From the NCBI GenBank assembly GCA_003563865.1, contig PWTP01000077.1, positions 1-8,165 of the forward strand: a stretch of 8,165 nt of DNA, given 5' to 3'. The notes under the pieces were generated by a model. It did not search any database. It saw only the letters and a list, made by a program, of their open reading frames with translations, and was not told the DNA's origin. Positions 1-6,728 of this stretch are shown here, piece after piece (the stretch's first letter is position 1; the number at the start of each line of letters is the position of its first letter). A program made the position numbers and the translations under genes. The stretch is from Dehalococcoidia bacterium. GTDB taxonomy: Bacteria > Chloroflexota > Dehalococcoidia > Dehalococcoidales > CSSed11-197.

Positions 1-986
1 GAAATGACCTGGATAATTCTTCGGAAAAAATCACTATTGAAGACATGTATGGGCGCAAGTTGGAGGTGCCGGAACAAATTGAAGGAGTTCTGACCACCGG
101 CAACATTGAAGCGATGATGGCTTTTATGGTAGCCCCTGACCTGTTGCTGGGATGGGGTTTTAAACCCCGCGGTACTCTTCTTGACCAGCAATATCTTGAT
201 TTGCCCGTTGTTGGTGCCTGGACTGCAAGGGAGTCAGGCAATTATGAAGTTTTCATCGGAATGCAACCCGATATTGTGCTTGAGGGGCGCCAAACAGATT
301 TGGCTGAACGCCAGCAGAAATTTGGCTCTATACCGGTTGTTGGGCTTGATACCGGTAGTGACATGAACAGCTTCATAGAGCCAATACGTTACCTGGGTGA
401 AATACTTGGTAGAAGCCAGGAAACAGAACTACTGGTTAATTATTACGAGGAAGCATTGTTATTTGCCGATACGGTCAAGCAAAGCATTCCTTATGAAGAG
501 CGCGTCAGGGTGTATTACGCCGAAGGCAGTGACGGCCTGTCTACTGATCCTTCAGGTTCTATACATACCGAACTGCTGGATATATGCGGAGCCATTAATG
601 TGGCCGAAGTAGCTTCTGATGAGGAGGGTTATGGGATGATCGATGTGTCAATGGAGCAGGTAATAATGTGGGACCCGGACGTTATCATCATCGGGCGGGC
701 CAGCCCACCGGATTTGCGTGATACCATCATGAACGATTCACGTTGGAGAAATTTCAGAGCTATTGAGGAAGGCAAAGTATACACACGCCCGGATGATCCT
801 TTCTCATGGTTTGATGGCCCAACCGGCCCAAATCAGGCTATCGGTATTTACTGGCTGGTGCATACCCTGTATCCTGAGAAACTTTCACTGGGAGAACTGA
901 AAGAAAAAGTAGTTGAATTTTATAGCCTTTTTTATCACTATGAGTTAAGCGAGGATGAGTTATCAAGCCTGCTTGGTACAAATTAA
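1..986 (+). CDS. ABC transporter substrate-binding protein, FecB/BtuF-type (5' partial)
   Basis: Extracytoplasmic binding protein that would deliver a chelated metal, corrinoid or similar ligand to the permease encoded just downstream. The frame is open from position 3 through the ATG at 45, so that ATG is internal: the codons before it read SSEKITIEDMYGRKLEVP, the usual start of the mature domain in this family. The true start, signal peptide and any lipobox lie left of the window; 327 residues are visible. Family hallmarks (counted from the ATG at 45) are a GLST segment with a following SIHTELLDICGAINVAE stretch around residues 164-187, the VSMEQVIMWDPDVIIIG stretch near 201-217, and a C-terminal YWLVHTLYPEKL helix. 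The gene ends 11 bp before the permease, so the two are co-transcribed. These residues do not identify the ligand. Iron-siderophore is the default database label; cobalamin, nickel chelate, or molybdate/tungstate (as in the MolBCA group) are possible. The family call is firm, the substrate open. Confidence 0.9.
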   Translation, partial: NDLDNSSEKITIEDMYGRKLEVPEQIEGVLTTGNIEAMMAFMVAPDLLLGWGFKPRGTLLDQQYLDLPVVGAWTARESGNYEVFIGMQPDIVLEGRQTDLAERQQKFGSIPVVGLDTGSDMNSFIEPIRYLGEILGRSQETELLVNYYEEALLFADTVKQSIPYEERVRVYYAEGSDGLSTDPSGSIHTELLDICGAINVAEVASDEEGYGMIDVSMEQVIMWDPDVIIIGRASPPDLRDTIMNDSRWRNFRAIEEGKVYTRPDDPFSWFDGPTGPNQAIGIYWLVHTLYPEKLSLGELKEKVVEFYSLFYHYELSEDELSSLLGTN

Positions 987-997
987 AAAACTAGCTA

Positions 998-2062
998 GTG
1001 ACAGCAAACATTATTAAATCAATACCTAAAAGGTTTTTCGGGGTTATCCGCCGCCGCCGTAGCTTTTCGGCAACTATGGTGGTGGCGATCGTTCTGGTGG
1101 TGGTTTTTTTCCTCTCGTTTATTATGGGCAGATATCCGATACCCCCGCTGGATGGGCTTAAAGTATTTATTTCGCAGGTATTTCCAATAGAACGAACCTG
1201 GCCCGATACCTACGAGACAATAATGCTTGAGTTACGGTTGCCGCGCATTCTGGCTGCAGTTTTAATTGGAGCCTCGCTATCAGTAGCCGGAGCTTCTTTC
1301 CAGGGCCTTTTTCGTAACCCTCTGGTTTCTCCTGATATTCTCGGCGTGGCTTCAGGTGCAGGCTTTGGGGCAGCATTGGCCATAATTTTTTGGGGTGGTA
1401 ATCCCCTGGCGATACAAATTAGCGCTTTCCTGTTTAGCCTGGTGGCGGTGACTGTATCCTATGGTGTCAGTAAAATGGTAAGGAGCAATCCGGTGCTTAC
1501 CCTTATATTGGCCGGCATGGCTATAGGAGCGCTGTTTAATGCATTTATATCGTTTTTAAAATATATTGCCGATCCGTTTGATGAGCTTCCGACCATTGTA
1601 TTCTGGTTGATGGGTAGCCTCTCTCGCGTTAGCATGTCCGACATCTATGTAGTTACACCTATAATGCTAATTGGAATTTCAATTTTAATGCTTATTCGCT
1701 GGCGGTTAAATGTACTCTCTTTAGGTGAAGAAGAGGCCCTTTCATTGGGTATTGACATGCGAAAAATGCAAATACTTATTATTATATGCGCATCACTTAT
1801 TACTGCAGCTGCTGTGAGCATAAGCGGAATAATCGGGTGGGTTGGTTTGGTAATACCTCACATTGGCCGGATGCTGGTTGGGCCTTCTCATGATAAGTTG
1901 TTGACTATTTCGGTATTGATTGGTGCTTCATTTTTGCTTGTTATTGACACTATAACCAGAACTGCCTTTACTGTACAGTTACCAATAGGAATATTAACTG
2001 CCATTATTGGCGTGCCATTTTTCATTTACCTGTTGAGCCGTGGTCGGAGGGGATGGTCATGA
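998..2062 (+). CDS. FecCD/BtuC-family ABC transporter permease
   Basis: Integral membrane channel subunit of a type II ABC importer, expected to work as a homodimer with the ATPase encoded next. At 354 aa it has normal family length and many hydrophobic segments. A basic N-terminus (RRRRSF at 18-23) precedes the first helix at about 27-44. Typical FecCD motifs are present: LRLPRILAAVL (79-89), GLFRNPLVSPDILGVASGAG (103-122), the ATPase-contacting segment around SLGIDM (249-254), GWVGLVIPHIGR (280-291), and a final helix with PIGILTAIIGVPFF (329-342). The start is GTG at 998. An in-frame TAG at 992-994 excludes anything earlier, and the next ATG (1076) would remove the basic N-terminus. No clear Shine-Dalgarno precedes the GTG, so initiation probably depends on coupling to the binding-protein gene ending 11 bp upstream. 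The gene overlaps the ATPase gene by ATGA. Substrate unknown. Confidence 0.93.
   Translation: MTANIIKSIPKRFFGVIRRRRSFSATMVVAIVLVVVFFLSFIMGRYPIPPLDGLKVFISQVFPIERTWPDTYETIMLELRLPRILAAVLIGASLSVAGASFQGLFRNPLVSPDILGVASGAGFGAALAIIFWGGNPLAIQISAFLFSLVAVTVSYGVSKMVRSNPVLTLILAGMAIGALFNAFISFLKYIADPFDELPTIVFWLMGSLSRVSMSDIYVVTPIMLIGISILMLIRWRLNVLSLGEEEALSLGIDMRKMQILIIICASLITAAAVSISGIIGWVGLVIPHIGRMLVGPSHDKLLTISVLIGASFLLVIDTITRTAFTVQLPIGILTAIIGVPFFIYLLSRGRRGWS
2046..2052 (+). promoter_or_regulatory. Shine-Dalgarno of the ABC ATPase gene
   Basis: GGAGGGG lies inside the end of the permease gene. It directly abuts the ATG at 2053 but is 6 nt from the ATG at 2059. The spacing favours 2059 as the real start, giving a 4-nt ATGA overlap with the permease stop. 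Confidence 0.75.
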
Positions 2063-2856
2063 AACTAACAGTTAAAGATTCGGAATTCTTTTATAACAAA
2101 GCAAGGACTGCCGGGTTTACTGATATCAGCTTTACGCTGGATACAGGCGATTTTATGTGTATTCTTGGCCCTAACGGATGCGGTAAAACAACCTTGCTGA
2201 AAAGTATCAATTCGCTCATTAAGCCTGCCAGAGGAAAAATGGAAATAGACGGGCGGGATATGTCTGAGATGAGCCAGCCGGAAATAGCCAGAGCAATAGG
2301 CTATGTGCCACAACTCCATCAGCCGGCCTTTCCGTTCACCGTTTTAGAAGTGGTGCTTATGGGGCGGGCTCCGCATCTCGGACTTTTTTCCTCACCGACC
2401 CATTGTGATATTGCAATTGCTGATGAAGCTATCAATACCATGGGAATTATGGCCATGCGGGATAAACCGTACACTCAACTAAGTGGTGGAGAACGCCAGT
2501 TGGTGGTGTTTGCCCGGGTGCTTGCGCAAAAACCCTCCATTATTTTGCTGGATGAACCGACTTCACACCTGGATTTTGGTAACCAGGTGCGCTTATTGAC
2601 TATAGTTGAAAGGCTTGCATCAACCGGCATTCCAATTATAATGACCTCTCATTTCCCTGATCATGCCTTTATGGTATCAAACAAAGTAATGTTGATGAAA
2701 AACGGAAGGATAGTAGACATGGGGGCCCCGGATGAAGTGGTAACCGAAAATAACCTGAATAATGTTTATGATATGAGAGTAAAAATTATAAACATCGATA
2801 GTGACATTAACCGGAAAATTTGTTTGCCGGTTGGGGAAAAAATTCTGGCCAGCTAG
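2059..2856 (+). CDS. ABC transporter ATP-binding protein (FecE/BtuD type)
   Basis: Cytoplasmic ATPase that powers the importer. From the ATG at 2059 it has 265 aa, normal for FecE/BtuD/FhuC proteins. All nucleotide-binding motifs are intact: Walker A GPNGCGKTT (37-45), Q-loop YVPQ ending at Gln85, signature LSGGERQ (141-147), Walker B IILLDEP (161-167) followed by the D-loop TSHLD, and the switch histidine in MTSHFPDHA (His198). The ATG at 2053 would add two residues, but the GGAGGGG ribosome site touches it; 2059 is correctly spaced and overlaps the permease stop as ATGA, a classic coupling arrangement. With the two genes before it, this completes a binding protein-permease-ATPase set. The next gene follows after about 60 bp on the same strand. 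Family and role are certain; the substrate is not. Confidence 0.95.
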   Translation: MKLTVKDSEFFYNKARTAGFTDISFTLDTGDFMCILGPNGCGKTTLLKSINSLIKPARGKMEIDGRDMSEMSQPEIARAIGYVPQLHQPAFPFTVLEVVLMGRAPHLGLFSSPTHCDIAIADEAINTMGIMAMRDKPYTQLSGGERQLVVFARVLAQKPSIILLDEPTSHLDFGNQVRLLTIVERLASTGIPIIMTSHFPDHAFMVSNKVMLMKNGRIVDMGAPDEVVTENNLNNVYDMRVKIINIDSDINRKICLPVGEKILAS

Positions 2857-2916
2857 GAAGACCATATAGGTAAAACAGATATATAATGAAGAGGCAATGC
2901 TCTTTCAGGTTTGAAT

Positions 2917-4098
2917 ATGGATGAAATATATTTAGACAGCAGTGCTACTACCAGGCCTTACTCCGAAGTGATTGACAGGATGGTAGCTGTTTTACGGCAA
3001 AGTTATGGGAATCCATCGTCATTGCACTCAAAGGGACTGGAAGGCATGGCCGTTTTAAATACAGCCAGAATAGAAGTAGCCCAGGCATTGGGAGTGAATG
3101 AAGATGAGGTTTATTTTACATCGAGCGGCACAGAAGCGGATAATCTGGCCATATTGGGAACCAGTCGTGCCGGAAAACTGAAAAGCAGGCATATAGTAAC
3201 TACTGCTGTTGAACATGCAGCGGTTACCAAATCTATCCGTCAATTAAAGAGGCGAGGCTGGAAGGTAGATTACATACCCGCACCCGGTGGCCATATTGAT
3301 ACGTCTGCTTTGGAAGATGCAATTACAGCAGAAACGACACTGGTCAGCGTGATGCTGGTTAATAATGAAGTTGGCAGTATTTTCCCTCTCCCGGATATCA
3401 GGCAAATTATCGAGCGGAAAGACAGCCAGGCTGTGTTACACTGTGACGCTGTGCAGGGATTTGGCAAGATTCCCTTCACGGCACAATCGCTTGGAGCAGA
3501 TTTGATAAGTATAAGCTCACACAAGATTCATGGCCCGAAAGGGGCGGGGGCGCTTTGGGTGAAGAGTGGGATTAAGCTACATCCGCGAATATTCGGTGGT
3601 GGGCAGGAGAAAGGCTTACGGTCCGGAACAGAGGCGACATCAGCCATTGCCGGGTTTGGTGAAGCTGTTCGTATAACCTTTAGCCGCATGGAATCAAACC
3701 GAAAACACATTAACAAACTCAAAGAATATTGCCTGGCCTCTCTTGTTTCGGCTTTTCCGGATATTCATATTAACTCGCCACCGGATGGCATACCTCACAT
3801 AATAAATGTTTCTTTACCCGGAGTAAGGAATAAAAATCTAACCAGGTACTTAAGTGATCATAATATTTATGTTTCTTCTGCAGCTGCCTGCAAATCAAAT
3901 CATACCCGGGGGCCTTCCATTCTGGAATCAATGGGTATAACCCGTGAGATGGCTTACAGCGCTTTGCGTATCAGTTTTTGCGCTGAAAATACGATCCGGG
4001 AAATAGATGAGTTAATCAGGTGGATTTCAGAATATCGCAGGACTGTGCCGCCGGTTAAGGCCTACTTACCTTCTATTACTCCCCTGCCAAAAAAATAA
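2917..4098 (+). CDS. Cysteine desulfurase, NifS/IscS-like (class V aminotransferase fold)
   Basis: PLP enzyme converting L-cysteine to alanine while leaving a persulfide on its active-site cysteine for transfer to Fe-S clusters, thio-cofactors or metal centres. From ATG 2917 it has 393 aa. It shows the N-terminal DSSATTRP and GNPSSLHSKG motifs, TSSGTEADNLAI, the PLP-stacking His in VEHAAV (His100), HCDAVQ (Asp177, Gln180), the Schiff-base lysine in SSHKIHGPKG (Lys203), GGGQEKGLRSGTE, and the catalytic-loop cysteine in SSAAACKSNHTRGPS (Cys325). All catalytic residues appear intact. A TTG at 2911 is in frame, but the AGG at 2907-2909 is well spaced only for ATG 2917. The C-terminus ends in a proline/lysine-rich tail and lacks the IscU-docking tail I would expect of true IscS. 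No scaffold gene is nearby. Placement between an importer and FmdE suggests a dedicated sulfur donor, which is inference. Confidence 0.93.
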   Translation: MDEIYLDSSATTRPYSEVIDRMVAVLRQSYGNPSSLHSKGLEGMAVLNTARIEVAQALGVNEDEVYFTSSGTEADNLAILGTSRAGKLKSRHIVTTAVEHAAVTKSIRQLKRRGWKVDYIPAPGGHIDTSALEDAITAETTLVSVMLVNNEVGSIFPLPDIRQIIERKDSQAVLHCDAVQGFGKIPFTAQSLGADLISISSHKIHGPKGAGALWVKSGIKLHPRIFGGGQEKGLRSGTEATSAIAGFGEAVRITFSRMESNRKHINKLKEYCLASLVSAFPDIHINSPPDGIPHIINVSLPGVRNKNLTRYLSDHNIYVSSAAACKSNHTRGPSILESMGITREMAYSALRISFCAENTIREIDELIRWISEYRRTVPPVKAYLPSITPLPKK

Positions 4099-4099
4099 C

Positions 4100-4147
4100 T
4101 CTCATTGGCTGTTTATCTCTGGTAAACAAACCTGAAGTGCAATGAGA
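4100..4147 (+). other. Nested inverted repeat, possible mRNA structure in the spacer before fmdE
   Basis: An 8-bp perfect outer stem TCTCATTG (4100-4107) / CAATGAGA (4140-4147) encloses a 6-bp inner stem TGTTTA (4110-4115) / TAAACA (4123-4128) with a 7-nt loop. It starts 2 nt after the desulfurase stop codon and ends 1 nt before the AGGAGG ribosome site. There is no U-run, so it is not a standard terminator. It could modulate fmdE translation, protect the mRNA, or, as DNA, be a dyad operator. The repeat is seen in the sequence; its function is unknown. Confidence 0.45.
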
Positions 4148-4148
4148 C

Positions 4149-4154
4149 AGGAGG
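4149..4154 (+). promoter_or_regulatory. Strong Shine-Dalgarno of the FmdE-family gene
   Basis: A perfect AGGAGG sits only 1 nt before the ATG at 4156 but 7 nt before an in-frame TTG at 4162. Spacing alone would favour the TTG, codon choice the ATG. The product differs by only two residues, so the question is minor but real. Confidence 0.7.
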
Positions 4155-4155
4155 T

Positions 4156-4716
4156 ATGAAATTGGAAGATTACCAGTATTTTTTAGAAAAAGTTAACAAA
4201 TTTCACGGGCATACATGTGCCGGTATCGCACTGGGCACCCGGATTGCCCTGGCGGCCATGAAGCATTTAGGGCTAGACCCGTACAAGGACAATAGAAAGA
4301 ATATTATTGCTTATGTTGAGGTTGACCGATGTATGGCCGACGCGGTTATGGTTATAACCGGTTGCTCGCCGGGTAAACGTTCATTGAAATATGTCGACTA
4401 CGGCAAGTTTGCAGCTACACTGGTAAACCTATCTACCGGTAAGGCGGTACGTGGTACCGTTAAGAAAGTATTTTCCAATAAGGGTGACAAGGAAGAAACC
4501 CTGCGGGAAATACTTACCACTCCTGATTCTCGGCTGGTTACCTTGCAGGATGTAAATGTAGAAATTCCGGAACTGGATAAGCCGGGGCCTCCGAAAAACA
4601 AAGCTGTGTGTGAAGTATGTGAAGAAAGAATTGTTGATGGACGGGAAGTAATCCAGGGCGGCCAAACCCGTTGCCGTGCTTGCGCTTATGAAAAGTATTA
4701 CACAGAGTGTAAATAA
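4156..4716 (+). CDS. FmdE-family protein with C-terminal zinc ribbon
   Basis: Member of the FmdE family, named after a protein encoded with molybdenum formylmethanofuran dehydrogenase in methanogens but widespread as a stand-alone protein in anaerobic bacteria; its biochemical role is not settled. The protein has 186 aa. The N-terminal FmdE domain (about 5-135) carries FHGHTCAGIALGTR (His17, His19, Cys21), then EVDRCMADAVMVITGCSPGKRSLKYVD-type motif residues (Cys59, Cys70) and DYGKFA, all likely metal-binding or catalytic positions. The C-terminal zinc ribbon is C152-X2-C155-X17-C173-X2-C176. No formylmethanofuran dehydrogenase subunits lie in the window, so a subunit role there is unlikely. 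It sits between a cysteine desulfurase and a methyltransferase (23-bp gap), behind a metal-type importer, suggesting metal or cofactor handling. The start could be TTG 4162 rather than ATG 4156, given ribosome-site spacing. Confidence 0.9.
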   Translation: MKLEDYQYFLEKVNKFHGHTCAGIALGTRIALAAMKHLGLDPYKDNRKNIIAYVEVDRCMADAVMVITGCSPGKRSLKYVDYGKFAATLVNLSTGKAVRGTVKKVFSNKGDKEETLREILTTPDSRLVTLQDVNVEIPELDKPGPPKNKAVCEVCEERIVDGREVIQGGQTRCRACAYEKYYTECK

Positions 4717-4739
4717 AAGCAGTACCTCCGGGGAGCGAC

Positions 4740-5612
4740 ATGGATTTTAAAGAAATAGACTTCAATGAGCTTTGGAAGCGGGCAGCCAAACAGACTGGTC
4801 CGGAGAATGGCATTCCGGGCAAGCATTCCTGGGATAAGCGGGCTGAAAAATTCAGTCAGCGGCTTAATCGGGCTAAAAAGAATAAGAAGCTCGACAAAGA
4901 AGACTATGTCTATAAGATGCTTGAGCGAATTGAGGTGCAAACAGGCCAGACAGTGCTTGATATTGGTTGTGGCCCCGGATTGTTAACTCTGCCACTGGCA
5001 AAGAAGGCCCGGCAAGTAACCGCACTGGATATTTCTTCAAAAATGCTGGAACGCCTGAAAAACGACGCTGCGAACGCAGGCTTGAGCAATATCAGCTACG
5101 TAAACTCTTCGTGGCAGAAAGCCTTTGAAGCCGGCATGGTGGACAGCCATGATATTGTAGTAGCCTCACGCTCTCTGGTTTCAGGCGATATACAGGAAGC
5201 TCTTAACAATATTGCCCGTATTGCCCGGCAAGCAGCTTACCTTACTTTTCCGATTTTTCATCTGCCGTTTGATTTCGAAGTATATGAGGCAATCGGCAGG
5301 CATGGTGATAACCACCCACCTTATGTATATATTTATAATATGCTGTACCAGACGGGAATTCATGCCAACCTGGAAATTCTTTACTCCAAAGTAAAAGTAC
5401 AGTTTTACAGTATTGAAGAAGCAGTTAATACACTGCAATCTCGTGCTGAGCCTTTTACCGGTTGTGAAAAACAGAAGCTACATGAATTTCTAGAAAAAAA
5501 GTTTGATGAACAAGGGGAGTCACCATTTTTTACCCATGAGGGAAGGTCGGAGTGGGCGCTAATCTGGTGGAGAAAAGAGAATTTACAGGAAAGGTATTAC
5601 AAATCCCATTAG
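4740..5612 (+). CDS. Class I SAM-dependent methyltransferase
   Basis: Cytoplasmic methyltransferase of unknown substrate, 290 aa. The Rossmann-fold core begins near residue 67: motif I VLDIGCGPG (72-80) binds SAM, the acidic motif II is TALDISSKML (94-103), and the post-II region runs through SYVNSSWQ and DIVVASRSLVSGDIQEAL. About 65 residues precede the core, including a WDKRAEKFSQR segment (31-41) that I associate with a methyltransferase group often found beside transporter and FmdE genes in anaerobes (from memory, not checked). The C-terminal half has a YVYIYNMLYQTGIHANLE-type segment, perhaps the substrate cap. A GGGGAG ribosome site at 4730-4735 supports the ATG at 4740. It is the last gene of the + strand run and lies 23 bp after fmdE, so it is probably co-expressed. 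A methylated cofactor, metallophore or small molecule is as plausible as a protein target. Confidence 0.88.
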   Translation: MDFKEIDFNELWKRAAKQTGPENGIPGKHSWDKRAEKFSQRLNRAKKNKKLDKEDYVYKMLERIEVQTGQTVLDIGCGPGLLTLPLAKKARQVTALDISSKMLERLKNDAANAGLSNISYVNSSWQKAFEAGMVDSHDIVVASRSLVSGDIQEALNNIARIARQAAYLTFPIFHLPFDFEVYEAIGRHGDNHPPYVYIYNMLYQTGIHANLEILYSKVKVQFYSIEEAVNTLQSRAEPFTGCEKQKLHEFLEKKFDEQGESPFFTHEGRSEWALIWWRKENLQERYYKSH

Positions 5613-5657
5613 GTAGAATATAAATAAAAAAATATATATGGCAACAGGAGTATGTGG
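5613..5657. other. AT-rich convergent gap, no clear terminator
   Basis: Forty-five base pairs separate the stops of the methyltransferase (+) and DAHP synthase (-) genes. The stretch is mostly A/T (ATATAAATAAAAAAATATAT) with only weak A/T pairing and no GC-rich hairpin plus U-run on either strand. Termination of both transcripts here is expected from the layout but is not visible as a canonical intrinsic terminator. Confidence 0.5.
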
Positions 5658-6674
5658 TTAAATATCTCTTCCTATTGATGTGGCTATCGATTTGAGTTCT
5701 TTCATCAATCTTCCAAAGTCTGACGGAGTAAGGGATTGCAGTCCATCCACCAGGGCTTCCTTTGGGTTGGGATGAACTTCAATCAGTAGTCCGTCAGCTC
5801 CGGCTGCTATTGCTGCTTTTGCCAGCGCAGGCACCAGTGAATAATGTCCGGCAGCATGGCTTGGATCAACAATAATTGGCAGATGGCTGAACTTCTTTAT
5901 TACCGGTATGGAAGAGATATCTAGAGAGAAACGGGTGCTGTCTTCAAAAGCCCTGATGCCTCTTTCACAAAGGATAACCTGGCTATTACCTTCAGCCAGC
6001 AAGTAGTCTGCTGCGGTCATCCATTCGGTAACAGTGCATGAGAACCCGCGTTTTAACACAACTGGCCGCCTGGTTTTCCCTAAATTGGTGAGTAAGGTGA
6101 AGTTCTGCATATTGCGCGAACCAACCTGGAGAATGTTGGTATATCTGGAGACAAGGTTAACATCACCGGGGTCTACTATCTCGGTAATAACCGGCAAACC
6201 GAATTGTTCGTTGGCCCGTGCCAGTAACTCCAGCCCGGTTTTTTTAAGGCCCTGAAAACTAAAAGGTGAAGAACGCGGTTTAAAAGCACCCCCACGCAGA
6301 ACCAGGGCACCACTTTCTTTGATTACTCTGGCAATTTCAGTAAGCTGTTCCTCGCTCTCTATTGCACAAGGGCCCGCCATTACTACAATGCGTTTGCCGC
6401 CTATTTCTACATCATTAACCGAAACAACGGTGTCTTTTGATTTGAACTCCCGGGAGGCAAGCTTATATGGCTTCATTATGCGGGTTACACTTTCTACCCC
6501 GGGCAGAACCGCAAAGATATCGGTGGATAGCTGGCCGGTGTTGCTGCCTAATATGGCAACAACCGTCTTATCGGTACCCAGATTCAACTGGACATCCAGT
6601 TTAAGTGATTTGGCTCGCTCAACCACATCATTTATCTCGTTTTGGGTCGCGCCTCTTCTCATTTCAACTATCAT
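5658..6674 (-). CDS. aroF: 3-deoxy-7-phosphoheptulonate (DAHP) synthase, type I-beta with N-terminal regulatory domain
   Basis: Catalyses condensation of phosphoenolpyruvate and erythrose 4-phosphate to DAHP, the entry step to chorismate and the aromatic amino acids. The protein has 338 aa, the same size and architecture as Thermotoga maritima DAHP synthase. A ferredoxin-like N-terminal domain (about 1-70), which in that enzyme mediates feedback inhibition, precedes a TIM barrel. Metal ligands are all visible: Cys103 in AGPCAIES, His273 in DPSHAAG, Glu299 in IEVHP and Asp310 in VDGLQSL, one position beyond the known Thermotoga ligands. GGAFKPRSSPFSFQGL (128-143) and LKRGF (207-211) supply substrate-binding residues. 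The ATG at 6674 has an AGGTGG ribosome site 6 nt upstream (6681-6686). No other shikimate gene is in the window. It follows the small membrane protein gene on the same strand after 54 bp, so read-through transcription is possible. The assignment is secure; the gene symbol could equally be aroG or aroA-type by naming convention. Confidence 0.95.
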   Translation of the reverse strand: MIVEMRRGATQNEINDVVERAKSLKLDVQLNLGTDKTVVAILGSNTGQLSTDIFAVLPGVESVTRIMKPYKLASREFKSKDTVVSVNDVEIGGKRIVVMAGPCAIESEEQLTEIARVIKESGALVLRGGAFKPRSSPFSFQGLKKTGLELLARANEQFGLPVITEIVDPGDVNLVSRYTNILQVGSRNMQNFTLLTNLGKTRRPVVLKRGFSCTVTEWMTAADYLLAEGNSQVILCERGIRAFEDSTRFSLDISSIPVIKKFSHLPIIVDPSHAAGHYSLVPALAKAAIAAGADGLLIEVHPNPKEALVDGLQSLTPSDFGRLMKELKSIATSIGRDI

Positions 6675-6695
6675 AATTATCCACCTGTTTTAAAG

Positions 6696-6701
6696 ATTAT
6701 A
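6696..6701 (-). promoter_or_regulatory. Possible -10 element upstream of the DAHP synthase gene
   Basis: A perfect TATAAT reads on the minus strand, 21 nt before the aroF start codon, in the 54-bp gap behind the membrane protein gene. No TTGACA-like -35 lies 16-18 bp upstream (the 17-bp position reads CACGGC) and there is no extended -10 TG, so it may be chance in AT-rich DNA. If real, the leader would be only about 15 nt. Confidence 0.25.
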
Positions 6702-6728
6702 ATCCGGTTTTTTAATTTGCCGTGTTTT

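Noticed and set aside
45..47. ATG as the true start of the substrate-binding protein
   Set aside because: In-frame codons from position 3 encode the usual beginning of the mature domain, and no ribosome site precedes the ATG.
991..998. CTAGCTAG palindrome before the permease start
   Set aside because: Eight bases, mostly stop-codon sequence in an 11-bp gap; too short to claim as an operator.
1048..1061. CGC-repeat run as a possible microsatellite
   Set aside because: It simply encodes the four arginines of the permease's basic N-terminus, preceding the first membrane helix as expected.
2882..2887. TATAAT just upstream of the cysteine desulfurase gene as an internal promoter
   Set aside because: No -35 resembling TTGACA is found 16-18 bp upstream (17-bp position reads AGACCA) and there is no extended -10; the region is AT-rich and the gene is probably co-transcribed with the importer.
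4538..4822. Minus-strand open frame of 94 aa across the fmdE/methyltransferase junction
   Set aside because: It is antisense to two well-supported genes, spans their boundary and shows no recognisable motif.
6319..6693. 124-aa open frame on the + strand
   Set aside because: It lies antisense to aroF, which has intact catalytic motifs and a good ribosome site; the translation resembles no family.
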